A stretch of DNA of 64,000 nucleotides from Thioploca ingrica (GCA_000828835.1 AP014633.1:1984001-2048000), one strand, 5' to 3'. Positions 25,663 through 34,979 are shown, numbered from the stretch's first letter. Numbers and translations are program-made. The notes: generated from the sequence alone by a model not told the origin.

Positions 25663-28600
25663 ATGTCAAATTACGCTGACGAACATCAACCGACTGCGAT
25701 TTCACGCCGTCGTTTCTTATTTCAAATGGCAGCTACCGGTGCCAGTGCCGCTTGGCTTTCTCACAGTGCCATGGCGGCGACTCAGTTGTTAACCCCGGTA
25801 GCCATCGATAATCCTTTATCTCAATATCCTAACCGCGATTGGGAAAAAGTTTACCGGGATTTATATCATTATGATTCTTCTTTTACTTTCTTATGTGCAC
25901 CGAATGATACGCACAATTGTTTGTTACGAGGATTTGTCAAAAACGGCGTGGTTACCCGTATTGCCCCCACTTATGGTTATCACAAAGCCACTGATTTAGA
26001 GGGGAATGGTGCCAGCCAACGTTGGGATCCCCGCTGTTGTCAAAAAGGGCTATCTTTAGTACGACGCTTTTATGGCGATAGGCGTTGCAAACGTCCGATG
26101 GTACGCAAGGGCTATTTAGAGTGGGCACAAGCGGGCTTTCCTCGTCATCCCGAAACCGGTGCCGCTGATCCCAAATACATGCAGCGTGGACGTGATTCAT
26201 GGGTAGCGGTTTCCTGGGATGAGGCTTTTGATCTCGCCGGTAAGGCTTTAATTAATATTGCCCAAACCTATTCGGGTGAAGAGGGTAAAAAACGCTTACT
26301 CGCTCAAGGTTACGATCCCTTGATGGTAGAGGCAACCCAAGGTGCTGGTACGCAAACTTTAAAATTCCGCGGTGGTATGCCCCCGTTGGGGATGACTCGC
26401 GTGTTTGTGCAGTACCGTTTGGCTAATGCAATCGCGTTATTAGATGACAAGATTCGCGGCAGTGGTGCAGAAAAAGCATTAGGGGCACGTGGTTTTGATA
26501 ATTACAGTTGGCACACCGATTTACCACCGGGTCATCCGATGGTGACGGGTCAACAAACGGTCGACTTTGACCTCTGTAATGCCGAACAAGCTAACCTGCT
26601 GCTCGTTTGGGGAATGAATTGGATTACCACGAAGATGCCCGATTCACACTGGATGACGGAAGCGCGGATGAAGGGCACTAAAGTCGTTGTTATCGCCGTT
26701 GAATACAGTGCCACTATGAATAAAGCCGATGAAGCGATTATTGTTCGTCCCGGGACTACCCCAGCATTGGCATTAGGCATTGTTCAAGTGCTGATCAGTG
26801 AAAAATTGTATGATGATGCTTATGTTAAAGCCAATACCGACCTACCGCTACTGGTTCGTATGGACACCGGCGAAATGCTTCGTGCCAGTGATGTATTCCC
26901 TAATTATCAGTTAGCCACTCTCAGCAATAACACCGTCGTTGTCAAAGTGGGTGATAAAGGTCCACCGGTTCATCAACAACCGGGCATCGTGTTTGACGAA
27001 CAACAACGCCAAAATTGGGGTGATTTCGTCCTCTGGGATGAAGCACAAAATCAACCGGTGGCTGTTAATCGGGATCAAGTGGGTAAATATTTTGCTGCGC
27101 TGAATTTACAACCGCAGTTAACCGGTGAAGTTCAAATATCGCTGGTTTCTGGTCAAACCGTCGCTTGCCGAACCGTTTTCGATGTCACCAAACAACTCAT
27201 TGATGGGAGTTACACGCCAGAACAGGTCGAAAAACTCACTTGGGCACCAGCGGAGGCAGTACGCGGGTTAGCTCGGCAAATCGCTGCGAATATGGATAAG
27301 ACGCTGTTTACTGTCGGGATGGGTCCCAATCAATTTTTCAATAACGATCTGAAAGATCGCGCTATTTTCTTGATCGCGGCGCTGACTCGTAATTTAGGTA
27401 AATTCGGTGGTAATGTCGGTAGCTTTGCCGGTAATTATCGCGCTAGCTTTTTCAATGGATTACCGCAATTTATCGGAGAAAATCCTTTCCAGATCGAATT
27501 GGATGCTAGTAAACCCGCCCAACCGAAAGTGTATTGGAAACCGGAAAGTGTTCATTATTTCAATCACGGTGATACCATTTTACGCATGGGTGATACCGTG
27601 CTCACCGGCAAAACTCATATTCCAACCCCAACTAAAGCCGTGCATGTCAGTAATTCCAATTCACTCATTGGTAACGTAAAAGGTCATTATGATTTTGTGA
27701 TTAATACCTTATCGCGAGTTGAATTTGTGGCGCAAAATGAATGGTGGTGGACTGCCAGTTGCGAATACTCGGATATCGTCTTTGCCGTGGACAGTTGGGC
27801 AGAACTCAAATATCCCGACATGACTATCAGTGTCACTAATCCATTTCTATATACTTTCCCAGCAACACCGCTCAAGCGAATTCATGATACTCGCTCCGAT
27901 GTAGAGGTTGCTGCGGGTATCAGTCGTGCTATTGGTCGGCTCACCGAAGATTCTCGCCATCAGAATTACTGGTACTTCCTAGAACATGGCGGGATGCGTA
28001 CTTACATTCAACGGGTTTTAGATCATTCTAATGCTACTCGTGGTTATCGGATTGAAGATTTAGAGCAAAAAGCGGCGGAAGGTATCCCAGCTATCCTGCA
28101 AACCCGCACTTATCCTAAAGTCGGTGCTTGGGAACAAGGCAATGAAGATAAACCGTGGTACACCAAGACCGGGCGGCTGGAATTTTACCGCGAGGAACCG
28201 GAATTCCGTGATAGCGGCGAAAATATGGTCGTACATCGGGAACCCATCGATTCAACCTTCTATGAACCCAATGTCATCGTTGCACAAGCGCATCCGTTGT
28301 TGCGCCCGAAACGTCCCGAAGATTATGGCGTTTCCTCAGATAATGTCACCGCTGACGTTCGCCAAGGTCGGCATGTTGTCAGAACGGTTGAGGAAGTACT
28401 CAATAGCCAACATCCGTTACGCGCTGAACAATTTAGTTTTATTTTCCATACGCCCAAATACCGTCATGGCGCGCACACCACGGCGGTTGATACCGATATT
28501 GTTGCCATTTGGTTTGGACCGTTTGGTGATATGTTGCGTCGGGACAAGCGAATGCCCTTTGTCACCGAGGCTTATATCGATATCAATCCTCAAGATGCGA

Positions 28601-29154
28601 AAGGCTTAGGCATAGAAGATGGCGATTATGTTTACGTCGATGCCGATCCGCATGATCGTCCATTCAGAAATTGGCAAAACAACCCAGAAGGTTATAAAGT
28701 CGCACGCTTGCTAGTACGAGCACGTTATTATCCTGGCACCCCGCGTGGGGTAACGCGCATGTGGCACAACATGTATTGCGCGACTTTCGGCTCGGTGCGC
28801 GGTCAAGAAACCAATCCCACCGGCTTAGCTAAATCACCGGAAACGAATTATCAATCCATCTTTCGCAGTGGCAGTCATCAAAGCTGTACTCGCGGTTGGC
28901 TCAAACCCACGTGGATGACTGATTCGCTTTATGTCAAAGGACTGTTAGGTCAAAAAATGACGCAGGGGTTTGTGCCTGATGTTCACTGTCCCACCGGTGC
29001 GCCGCGCGAATCCATGGTTAAAATCACCAAAGCGGAAGCCGGTGGCTTGAACGGTGAAGGCTTATGGGCACCGGCACAACAGGGCTTACGTCCCACTTAC
29101 GAAAGCGATGTCCTGAAACGGTTTATCGCCGGTCAATTTATCATGCGCGCCTAA
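25663..29154 (+). CDS. Molybdopterin oxidoreductase alpha subunit, type II DMSO-reductase family (NXR/nitrate reductase-like)
   Basis: The ATG at 25663 follows GGAAGAGG. The 1163-residue precursor has a TAT signal (S14-R15-R16-R17-F, cut near 37-39), so it acts in the periplasm. It binds Mo-bisMGD, and D286 in HTDLPPGHP aligns with the molybdenum-ligand Asp of NarG. The first iron-sulfur site reads C78-x3-D82-x3-C86...C125/C126, with Asp where NarG has a Cys. From memory this occurs in Nitrospira/anammox-type nitrite oxidoreductases. Later, [17 protein letters not shown] is typical of the NXR/NarG/selenate/chlorate group. It heads an alpha-beta-gamma-chaperone operon behind an FNR box. Nitrate reduction is the most likely role; nitrite oxidation or another oxyanion is possible. 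Confidence 0.9.
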   Translation: MSNYADEHQPTAISRRRFLFQMAATGASAAWLSHSAMAATQLLTPVAIDNPLSQYPNRDWEKVYRDLYHYDSSFTFLCAPNDTHNCLLRGFVKNGVVTRIAPTYGYHKATDLEGNGASQRWDPRCCQKGLSLVRRFYGDRRCKRPMVRKGYLEWAQAGFPRHPETGAADPKYMQRGRDSWVAVSWDEAFDLAGKALINIAQTYSGEEGKKRLLAQGYDPLMVEATQGAGTQTLKFRGGMPPLGMTRVFVQYRLANAIALLDDKIRGSGAEKALGARGFDNYSWHTDLPPGHPMVTGQQTVDFDLCNAEQANLLLVWGMNWITTKMPDSHWMTEARMKGTKVVVIAVEYSATMNKADEAIIVRPGTTPALALGIVQVLISEKLYDDAYVKANTDLPLLVRMDTGEMLRASDVFPNYQLATLSNNTVVVKVGDKGPPVHQQPGIVFDEQQRQNWGDFVLWDEAQNQPVAVNRDQVGKYFAALNLQPQLTGEVQISLVSGQTVACRTVFDVTKQLIDGSYTPEQVEKLTWAPAEAVRGLARQIAANMDKTLFTVGMGPNQFFNNDLKDRAIFLIAALTRNLGKFGGNVGSFAGNYRASFFNGLPQFIGENPFQIELDASKPAQPKVYWKPESVHYFNHGDTILRMGDTVLTGKTHIPTPTKAVHVSNSNSLIGNVKGHYDFVINTLSRVEFVAQNEWWWTASCEYSDIVFAVDSWAELKYPDMTISVTNPFLYTFPATPLKRIHDTRSDVEVAAGISRAIGRLTEDSRHQNYWYFLEHGGMRTYIQRVLDHSNATRGYRIEDLEQKAAEGIPAILQTRTYPKVGAWEQGNEDKPWYTKTGRLEFYREEPEFRDSGENMVVHREPIDSTFYEPNVIVAQAHPLLRPKRPEDYGVSSDNVTADVRQGRHVVRTVEEVLNSQHPLRAEQFSFIFHTPKYRHGAHTTAVDTDIVAIWFGPFGDMLRRDKRMPFVTEAYIDINPQDAKGLGIEDGDYVYVDADPHDRPFRNWQNNPEGYKVARLLVRARYYPGTPRGVTRMWHNMYCATFGSVRGQETNPTGLAKSPETNYQSIFRSGSHQSCTRGWLKPTWMTDSLYVKGLLGQKMTQGFVPDVHCPTGAPRESMVKITKAEAGGLNGEGLWAPAQQGLRPTYESDVLKRFIAGQFIMRA

Positions 29155-29168
29155 CAGGAGAATGAATC

Positions 29169-30296
29169 ATGGCTGAACGTCATAATTGGCAATTGGGACG
29201 GGACATGACCTATCCCTATGATGCCCCACTACCGCAAAAGCAAGTTGCTTATGTGTTTGATATTAATAAATGTATTGAATGTCAGACGTGTACTATCGCT
29301 TGTAAAACCTGTTGGACCAGCGGGAAGGGCGAAGAAAGTATGTTTTGGAATAATGTGGAAACCAAGCCCTATGGCGGTTATCCAACCGGTTGGGATTTAA
29401 AATTACTCGAACGCCGCGAACCGGCACAATGGCAAGGCGAAGTACTGAAAACTAAGACCATTTTTGAAGATCACGGGCCGTTGGATTTGCCCACGGGACA
29501 TCTGCCGGGAACGATGGATTATTCCGCAGTTAATCTCGGTGAAGACGATATTACTGGCACGGTGGAACAAGGTGGGCATTTTGCAGGTATCCATCCGATG
29601 TGGATGTTTTACCTAGCGCGAATTTGTAACCATTGTACGCATCCCGCTTGCGTCGCCGCTTGTCCTCGGCAAGCCGTTTATAAACGTGATGAAGACGGTA
29701 TTGTCTTAATTGACCAGCAACGGTGTCGGGGTTATCAAGCCTGTGTAGAAGCTTGTCCGTACAAAAAAACCTTTTTCAATTTGGTGAGTCGCACCAGTGA
29801 AAAATGTATCGGTTGCTATCCCCGAGTTGAACAAGGCGAAGTGGCTTTATGCGTCGAGTCTTGCATTGGTAAAATTCGGATGCATGGCTTTTTAACCACT
29901 CAAAGCGAACCGCGTGAAGATAATCCACTCGATTATATTATTAAAATCCGTCGTTTAGCTTTGCCGTTATATCCACAATTTGGCACCAGTCCTAATGTGT
30001 ACTACATTCCACCCGTTCATGTTCCAGATGGGTTCTTAGAACAACTGTTTGGACCACAAGTTGACCAAGCCAAAACGTTGTATCGTAGCTTGAAAGATGA
30101 CAAACAGCTACTGGGTGCTTTACTCCTGTTTGGTGCAACGAATCGCATCATTGAGAAGTTTAAAGTAGAAGGCAATGAAGTTATTGGCTGGGATGGCAAA
30201 GGTGAAGAGGTCGCACGAGTACCTTTCACGGAGCCAACTCGTATCCGTGATTATTACGATAAACAGTATGATGTGTATCGGCACAATACGACCTAA
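29169..30296 (+). CDS. Iron-sulfur beta subunit of the type II molybdoenzyme (NarH-like)
   Basis: 375 residues, 14 bp after alpha, with a strong AGGAG site. Four Fe-S cysteine groups are visible: C35-x2-C38-x2-C41-x3-C45; CNHCTHPACVAAC; CRGYQACVEAC; and KCIGC...CVESC. In the third, Tyr stands where a fourth Cys would be (NarH has Trp), which predicts a [3Fe-4S] cluster beside three [4Fe-4S]. It carries electrons between the alpha subunit and the haem subunit. It has no signal of its own, so it should be exported with alpha by TAT. Only about 375 residues, it lacks the long C-terminal region of cytoplasmic NarH. Confidence 0.93.
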   Translation: MAERHNWQLGRDMTYPYDAPLPQKQVAYVFDINKCIECQTCTIACKTCWTSGKGEESMFWNNVETKPYGGYPTGWDLKLLERREPAQWQGEVLKTKTIFEDHGPLDLPTGHLPGTMDYSAVNLGEDDITGTVEQGGHFAGIHPMWMFYLARICNHCTHPACVAACPRQAVYKRDEDGIVLIDQQRCRGYQACVEACPYKKTFFNLVSRTSEKCIGCYPRVEQGEVALCVESCIGKIRMHGFLTTQSEPREDNPLDYIIKIRRLALPLYPQFGTSPNVYYIPPVHVPDGFLEQLFGPQVDQAKTLYRSLKDDKQLLGALLLFGATNRIIEKFKVEGNEVIGWDGKGEEVARVPFTEPTRIRDYYDKQYDVYRHNTT

Positions 30297-30306
30297 TTGA
30301 GTGGTA

Positions 30307-30328
30307 TCCCCCTTGAACATAAGGGGGA
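30307..30328. promoter_or_regulatory. Intercistronic hairpin between beta and gamma genes
   Basis: A perfect 8-bp stem TCCCCCTT / AAGGGGGA with loop GAACAT lies 11 bp after the beta stop and about 35 bp before the gamma start. It has no U-run, so it is more likely an RNA-processing or stability element that lowers expression of the later genes than a full terminator. The stem sequence recurs in hairpins at 40100 and 42948. Confidence 0.5.
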
Positions 30329-30362
30329 GAAAATTAGCAGCTATCAAACGGAGAAAATAGTG

Positions 30363-31235
30363 ATGAAAACGATTCAACGCTTAGGCTATCCAATTAGTCT
30401 AATCAGCTTTTTTATCCTCATGACGACTATGGCAACGGCTCAAGAAGCCAGTATTACTGTCAAGCGAATTGAAGCTTTACCGACGAACCCACTAGCCGAA
30501 GAATGGCAGTCAGTACCGGTAACCGAAGTACCCGTGATGCCACAACAAGTCACCATGCCGGCTTTGGCACAAGCTTTTATTGACAAAATCACGGTTCAAG
30601 CACTAACCGATGGCAAAACCATTGCGTGGCGGCTGTCTTGGCAGGATGACGCCGCAGACTCTAACGTCGATGTCGGGCGTTTTTCAGATGCGGTGGCAAT
30701 AGAATTACCACTGAATACCGGTGCTTCGCCAATGATGGGACATCGGGGTGGTGGTAAAGTACAAATTTTGTATTGGAAAGGATTGTGGCAAAAAGATATT
30801 GACGAAGGCTTTCAAGATGTCCAAGATGTTCATCCCAATTATTGGAGTGATCTTTATTGGTTTGCCGATGGTCAATTCCCCTACCGAATTCCCGATGCTT
30901 TCAAGAATCCCTATTCTCAACAATGGTTTATTGCTAAAACTGCCAATAATCCAGTCGCGATTTTTAATCGCCAACAACCGGTGCAAGAGTTAATTGCTGA
31001 AGGTTGGGGTACACTCACCCATCAACCCGAATCAGTCACTCGTGGCAAAGGCGTTTGGGCAGAGGGTAAATGGAACGTGGTTTTTTCCCGCCCACTCACG
31101 ACGACTGATCCTAATGACTACCAGTTTAATGGTGACAAGGGCGAAATGGCTTTCGCCGTTTGGCAGGGCGGTAAGAATAATGTGGGCGGACGCAAACATT
31201 GGTCTAACTGGACACCGTATCAAATACAACCATGA
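30363..31235 (+). CDS. Haem-b gamma subunit, ethylbenzene dehydrogenase-related
   Basis: The start at 30363 is preferred: GGAGA lies 8 nt upstream and the N-terminus becomes a Sec signal peptide (MKTIQRLG...TMATAQ, cut after ~25). The 290-residue product has the EB_dh domain: 'KITVQALTDGKTIAWRLSWQDDA..', FSDAVAIELPL, and GASPMMGH, where the Met is a candidate haem axial ligand by analogy with DdhC/EbdC. These subunits bind one haem b in the periplasm and pass electrons to or from soluble c-type cytochromes. The gene order alpha-beta-gamma-chaperone matches such enzymes. No NarI-like membrane subunit is encoded in the window. Confidence 0.85.
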   Translation: MKTIQRLGYPISLISFFILMTTMATAQEASITVKRIEALPTNPLAEEWQSVPVTEVPVMPQQVTMPALAQAFIDKITVQALTDGKTIAWRLSWQDDAADSNVDVGRFSDAVAIELPLNTGASPMMGHRGGGKVQILYWKGLWQKDIDEGFQDVQDVHPNYWSDLYWFADGQFPYRIPDAFKNPYSQQWFIAKTANNPVAIFNRQQPVQELIAEGWGTLTHQPESVTRGKGVWAEGKWNVVFSRPLTTTDPNDYQFNGDKGEMAFAVWQGGKNNVGGRKHWSNWTPYQIQP

Positions 31236-32005
31236 ATATTCACACGACACTTAAAGCCGAACCTATTAAATGGTACCCCAGCCCACCAATTGGCTTGCCT
31301 ACCCGGGCAGATAAAATTGCTCTCTTAGCACAAGCCGACTGGCTGCTGATGATTGCGCCGCTATTCACTTTACCCTCGGCTGGTTTACGGGATAAAGTCG
31401 CCATCGAAGCGGCTGAATTGCAAGAATTGCTCGAGAAATCAGGTATTCCCAATGCAGAAAAATTAATGACAGCCTTTCAAGCGATTCAGCAACAAATACA
31501 AACGCTTCCGTTGGAGATGTGGTCGGGAGAATACAACCGCTTATTTGAATGCTCAGCACCTTGTCCCATCAATGAAACCGGCTGGGTACGACGCGATAAA
31601 GGTAGTATTTTAGCGGATATCGCTGGTTTTTACCGCGCTTTCGGTTTAGAACTAGCCGCCGCCGCGAGTGAAAAGGTCGATTACCTCGTTGGTGAATTGG
31701 AGTTTGTAGCGATGTTGTTAGTGATGCTCGCCAAAGCCACCGAACAAGACAATGCGACTGAAGTCACGTCGATCACGCATAATGCCTTAAGTTCATTCAG
31801 TTCTGACCATTTGGGTGAATGGTTACCGAGCTTTTGTGAACGATTGAGTCAATTGACAGCTTTGCCGCTCTATCAGCAGTTAGCACAATTGCTTCAGTTG
31901 ACGTGGACTGGGATTGTTGCGGTTAATCAACTCCCGGTCAGTGAGGAGAATGTTCAGGAAGTGCTTGGTGAGAAGGGGACGCCTTATGAGTGTGGTTTGG
32001 CTTGA
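31232..32005 (+). CDS. TorD/DmsD-family assembly chaperone of the molybdoenzyme
   Basis: 257 residues; its ATG overlaps the gamma stop (ATGA), so the two are translationally coupled. All-helical, with the family signature EYNRLFECSAPCPINETGWVR and DIAGFYRAFGLELA, followed by DYLVGELEFVAMLLVMLAKA. Such chaperones hold the TAT-bearing alpha subunit until the cofactor is inserted. It is the last gene of the operon and is followed by a GTTGGGTTA hairpin. A 68-bp piece of its 3' part is copied at 32701-32768. Confidence 0.88.
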   Translation: MNIHTTLKAEPIKWYPSPPIGLPTRADKIALLAQADWLLMIAPLFTLPSAGLRDKVAIEAAELQELLEKSGIPNAEKLMTAFQAIQQQIQTLPLEMWSGEYNRLFECSAPCPINETGWVRRDKGSILADIAGFYRAFGLELAAAASEKVDYLVGELEFVAMLLVMLAKATEQDNATEVTSITHNALSSFSSDHLGEWLPSFCERLSQLTALPLYQQLAQLLQLTWTGIVAVNQLPVSEENVQEVLGEKGTPYECGLA

Positions 32006-32028
32006 AGAATTCTTTTAGAAGAATGAAT

Positions 32029-32057
32029 GTTGGGTTACGGTTAATGCCTAACCCAAC
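32029..32057. repeat. GTTGGGTTA palindromic repeat after the molybdoenzyme operon
   Basis: The stem GTTGGGTTA / TAACCCAAC has the same arms as 21516-21541, here with an 11-base loop. It lies 24 bp after the chaperone stop and may protect or end the transcript. A related TGGGTTTCGTCCCTCAACCCA stem follows at about 32080-32100. Confidence 0.65.
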
Positions 32058-32160
32058 CTACGGTACTACAAATAAGATGTTAGCTGGGTTTCGTCCCTCA
32101 ACCCAGCCTACTCGTGCTTTAACAAGATTTCTTAAATAATCAGTGTTATTAGGAGAAATC

Positions 32161-32697
32161 ATGAATTTATACCAAGTTTTTTGGGTAGTCATTATTGGAT
32201 TATTAGCACTCGATATAGTATTTGCTGATAGCAACCCTACTTTTCAGGAGAATATACTCTTACTTCCCTCTGTTGATTCACCCGAAAGAGGGGGAGCATA
32301 TCAAAATGTCCAGTTCCAATTAACAGAATCAGGTGAATGGCAGTTATTAGACTTCACCATAACTCCGGAATTGCAATACTTAGATAAGGTTGAGGTAATC
32401 AAAACAGATTCTTTTCCTATCCAAGTATTTTTAAAAGTATCAGGTAATTTTATAACCGGTTGTCAAGAAATGGGACAAATTAGTTACCGATTATTGGAGC
32501 GAAAATTTGATATTTGGATGTACTCTACTCAGGACGAAAAGTTTTCTACCGGTGAATTAACTTGTGCACAAATGATTACTCCGTTCACTCATATAGTTCC
32601 TTTACCGGTTTATTCTTTAAATAAAGGGGAATATGAATACAGCGTTAATGGTCGTTATACCGGTACGTTTAGCCTTGCTGAGGATAATAAGCTTTAG
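32161..32697 (+). CDS. Secreted hypothetical protein
   Basis: The start at 32161 is chosen for its AGGAGA site. The 178-residue product has a Sec signal peptide (MNLYQVFWVVIIGLLALDIVFA, cut at ~22). The remainder is beta-rich with no known domain. It contains two cysteines about 50 residues apart (C at GCQEMGQIS and at LTCAQMI) that could pair, and it opens with NILLLPSVDSPERGGAYQNVQF. It lies downstream of the molybdoenzyme operon but is A+T-richer and is bordered by repeats and by a copied chaperone fragment, so it looks like a later insertion. Confidence 0.65.
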   Translation: MNLYQVFWVVIIGLLALDIVFADSNPTFQENILLLPSVDSPERGGAYQNVQFQLTESGEWQLLDFTITPELQYLDKVEVIKTDSFPIQVFLKVSGNFITGCQEMGQISYRLLERKFDIWMYSTQDEKFSTGELTCAQMITPFTHIVPLPVYSLNKGEYEYSVNGRYTGTFSLAEDNKL

Positions 32698-32700
32698 CAA

Positions 32701-32768
32701 ACTTTTGTGAACGATTGAGTCAATTGACGGTTTTGCCGCTCTATCAGCAGTTGGCGCAATTGCTTCAG
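32701..32768 (+). pseudogene. Copied fragment of the TorD-like chaperone gene
   Basis: 68 bases match 31830-31897 at 63 or 64 positions (ACTTTTGTGAACGATTGAGT... onwards). It starts four bases after the stop of the secreted hypothetical protein and ends in a repeat. It is not expressed as a protein in any useful frame. Confidence 0.8.
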
Positions 32769-32889
32769 CCAGGTAGCCAGGTAGGGTGCATTTCATGCAC
32801 CATAAACCTGGTTACGAGCACAAGTAGGCTGGGTTGAGGAACGAAACTCAGCGGCTTGAAGACCAATGTTGATGAACCCCCTCACCTCG

Positions 32890-32911
32890 TTCCCACGCTC
32901 CAGCGTGGGAA
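32890..32911. repeat. TTCCCACGCT palindrome
   Basis: A perfect 10-bp stem TTCCCACGCT-CC-AGCGTGGGAA. Near-identical palindromes occur, from memory, as high-copy intergenic repeats in many bacterial genomes, including filamentous sulfur bacteria. It is the only copy in this window. Confidence 0.7.
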
Positions 32912-33074
32912 TGCCTATTGTACCGAAATTACGCACTTTTTGTAAAACTCCAGCTAGGTAGCCAGGTAATGTGGGCATTACCTATCAACCATGATAGGTG
33001 TCAATTAACCTAATAAGTTTGCATATTCTCGCGTTTTTACCTGGATTCTACTACGCTTCATCCAGGCTACTTGC

Positions 33075-33102
33075 TTGACATCACCGCAATATAGGTATAG
33101 GT
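33075..33102 (+). promoter_or_regulatory. Sigma-70 promoter of the toxin-antitoxin operon
   Basis: A perfect TTGACA (33075-33080) is followed after 16 bp by TATAGG (33097-33102). It lies about 50 bp before the antitoxin ATG and has no other gene to serve. Confidence 0.55.
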
Positions 33103-33155
33103 TATTTTATCAATTTTATGGGTAACTTTTTTTAGTTTATATACGGGGAACGAGT

Positions 33156-33374
33156 ATGACGTCGCTGCTCGAACAAGCCTTTGTCGAAGCATCAAAGCTG
33201 CCTGATTTTCAACAAAATATGTTGGCGAAATGGCTTTTAGATGAGATCATATCCGCAAGAAAGTGGGAGAGCACTTTGGTTGATTCAGAGGATTTATTAG
33301 CTCATTTAGCTGATGAAGCCTTAACTGAACATCAACAAGGAAAAACGCTAATTCTAGACCCAGATTCATTGTGA
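33156..33374 (+). CDS. Antitoxin of a RelE-type toxin-antitoxin pair
   Basis: A 72-residue acidic protein (MTSLLEQAFVEASKLPDFQQNMLAKWLLDE...). It has the form of short antitoxins in which an N-terminal helical part binds DNA or dimerises and the acidic C-terminus (LADEALTEHQQGKTLILDPDSL) wraps the toxin. A GGGGAA site precedes the ATG. The last codons overlap the toxin start (GTGA), which is typical of coupled TA genes. Confidence 0.75.
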   Translation: MTSLLEQAFVEASKLPDFQQNMLAKWLLDEIISARKWESTLVDSEDLLAHLADEALTEHQQGKTLILDPDSL

Positions 33375-33640
33375 TTTCTCATACCACTGAACCATTCAGA
33401 AAATCTTTTGCTGATTTACCTAAACTGATTCAACAGCAAGCTAAAACGGTATATAAGCAATTCATAAAAGATCCTTATCACCCGAGTTTACAATTTAAAC
33501 GTATTCATTCGACTAAACCGATTTATTCAGTAAGAATTAATCTTGATTATCGAGCAATTGGAATTCTTCAAGAAAATGAGATTATTTGGTTTTGGATAGG
33601 ATCTCATAACTGTTATGAGAAGTTAATTCAAAGACGATAA
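33371..33640 (+). CDS. RelE/ParE-superfamily toxin
   Basis: 89 residues from a GTG that overlaps the antitoxin stop. The fold shows in 'FRKSFADLPKLIQQQAKTVYKQF', 'HPSLQFKRIHSTKPIYSVRINLDYRAIGIL' and a C-terminal IIWFWIGSHNCYEKLI. The LxFKxI..xxxxYSVRI..xYRAIG core is that of RelE-type mRNA interferases of the DUF4160/HigB-like branch. Likely a ribosome-associated mRNase neutralised by the upstream antitoxin. The GTG start would keep toxin synthesis lower than antitoxin synthesis. Confidence 0.85.
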   Translation: MISHTTEPFRKSFADLPKLIQQQAKTVYKQFIKDPYHPSLQFKRIHSTKPIYSVRINLDYRAIGILQENEIIWFWIGSHNCYEKLIQRR

Positions 33641-34085
33641 AACAACCTAAGCGATAGAACGAGTACTAAGTGAAGCGTAGCGTAGTGTGGGATTGGTAGA
33701 GCGCCTCAGCGCGAAACCCATCAATTCCATGGCTAGAATTCATGAATGTTGGGTTTCGCTGCGTTCTACCTAACCTACGCACTACGCACTAGATTTGCCT
33801 CGTTAGCGAGTAACACGTTACCACTTAATTCGGTGCCACAAAAATTGGATCCTTTGCAGGATCAGTTTCGAGTCCACCGCTCTTGTGGATGTTCTTGGCC
33901 GGCTCTCAGTAACACTCGAGCCGGAAGGATTTTTGGAGTGGGACCATGACGGCTCAGGGAGTCTAAGTTTTCACGCTGAGAGGGGGTCAGATAGATTGTT
34001 AGGGTTACTCCGGTTGCTTTACCTCTCGGGTTTACCCACTATTTTAGCTTAGACACGCTACTACTTGGCTTAACCCGGATTAAAA
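33641..34085. other. 445-bp structured intergenic region
   Basis: The left half has TAGCGTAG / CTACGC-type repeats. At 33820-34080 composition shifts to higher G+C and several stems appear: GATCCT-TTGC-AGGATC (33848-33863) and CCGGCTC / GAGCCGG (33899-33905, 33918-33924). A short plus-strand frame ends at 33949 but shows no coding bias. Either a mobile-element end or a structured RNA is possible; neither is identified. Confidence 0.4.
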
Positions 34086-34979
34086 TTAACCCAGTAATTC
34101 GTCCAAACTCTGTGCTTCAAATAACCGATCGGTCCATTTTTCCAAATCTTCTACCGAAGCCGACTTGATTTTTTTTCTGAGCTTAGGGGACAAGGGGCCA
34201 AATTTTTTTTCCAACAATCGACACAAAATATTTGCTTCACCCTCTTGCTTGCCTTCTCGCTTGCCTTCTCGCTTGCCTTTTTGCTTGCCTTTTTGTTCAC
34301 CTTCTCGCTGACCTTCTTGTTTGCCTTTTTGCTCGCCGTCGGCCTGACCTTGGCGATAAGCCTTTTGCATAAACAAATTGTTTTCTATGGAAATTTCAAT
34401 GCTCATTTGTTGTTCCTCCTGCTGTAACAGCGGATTTAATCCTCTTAGATTAGCTAAACTGGCTAAAATGAGTAACATATCTTTGCGGGATTTATCATCG
34501 AGTTGATCAATTCGGCTTAAGATAGTTCTTAATACTTGCGCCGGTTCATCCAACCGACATAATACCGACAATACATTATCCGCTAAGGAATCGCTTTGTA
34601 ATAACGCGTGACAATCTAAATCACGAATGTCTTTGAGTTCATAACGAAAGCTTAGGGTATCTGTTTGATAATGGGTGATAAAATTGGCTTTATCTTTACC
34701 AACGTATAACACCTGTTGTAAAGGGGCTAGGCCGTAATATTGATAAATTAACGTATAATATTCTAGCATTCGCCACAGCATGTTCTCATCATTTTGGGTT
34801 TGTAATTCCAGATGATAAATTCGCCCATCCGTCAACCGCGCCACTAAATCTGGACGACGGGATTTGACTGCCGGATATTCGATATTCAGCAGTTCCAACG
34901 CTTGGCAACCAGTCAGCAATTGTAACAGTTGTTGCGGCGCTTGATGAAACAGTTCTTTTAGCGGCACGTCGTAGCGCAT
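34086..34979 (-). CDS. Rpn-like PD-(D/E)XK nuclease family protein with GK/E repeat tail
   Basis: A 297-residue protein. An N-terminal domain opens MRYDVPLKELFH and holds the nuclease-like core RRPDLVARLTDGRIYHLELQTQ (D then ExQ), the usual PDDEXK_2/Rpn layout. A helical middle part follows. A low-complexity stretch (about 212-250) has repeats of QKGKQEGQREGEQKGKQ, and a DUF4351-like C-terminus reads LLEKKFGPLSPKLRKKI. Relatives promote recombination or act in mobile contexts; many copies occur in cyanobacteria and large sulfur bacteria. It is flanked by repeats. Confidence 0.8.
   Translation of the reverse strand: MRYDVPLKELFHQAPQQLLQLLTGCQALELLNIEYPAVKSRRPDLVARLTDGRIYHLELQTQNDENMLWRMLEYYTLIYQYYGLAPLQQVLYVGKDKANFITHYQTDTLSFRYELKDIRDLDCHALLQSDSLADNVLSVLCRLDEPAQVLRTILSRIDQLDDKSRKDMLLILASLANLRGLNPLLQQEEQQMSIEISIENNLFMQKAYRQGQADGEQKGKQEGQREGEQKGKQKGKREGKREGKQEGEANILCRLLEKKFGPLSPKLRKKIKSASVEDLEKWTDRLFEAQSLDELLG

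Larger units (their letters stand above)
32698..33155. other. 458-bp repeat-rich gap with promoter of the toxin-antitoxin pair
   Basis: From left to right it contains the copied chaperone fragment, a GGTGCAT-TTC-ATGCACC stem (32785-32801), a TAGGCTGGGTTGAGGAACGAA repeat, the TTCCCACGCT/AGCGTGGGAA palindrome, the dispersed CCTGGAT repeat (33040-33071) and the TA promoter. No intact gene is seen. Confidence 0.6.

Noticed and set aside
33746-33949. 67-codon plus-strand frame in the gap before the Rpn-like gene
   Set aside because: It starts inside palindromic repeats, has no ribosome site and no family; the region looks like structured non-coding DNA.
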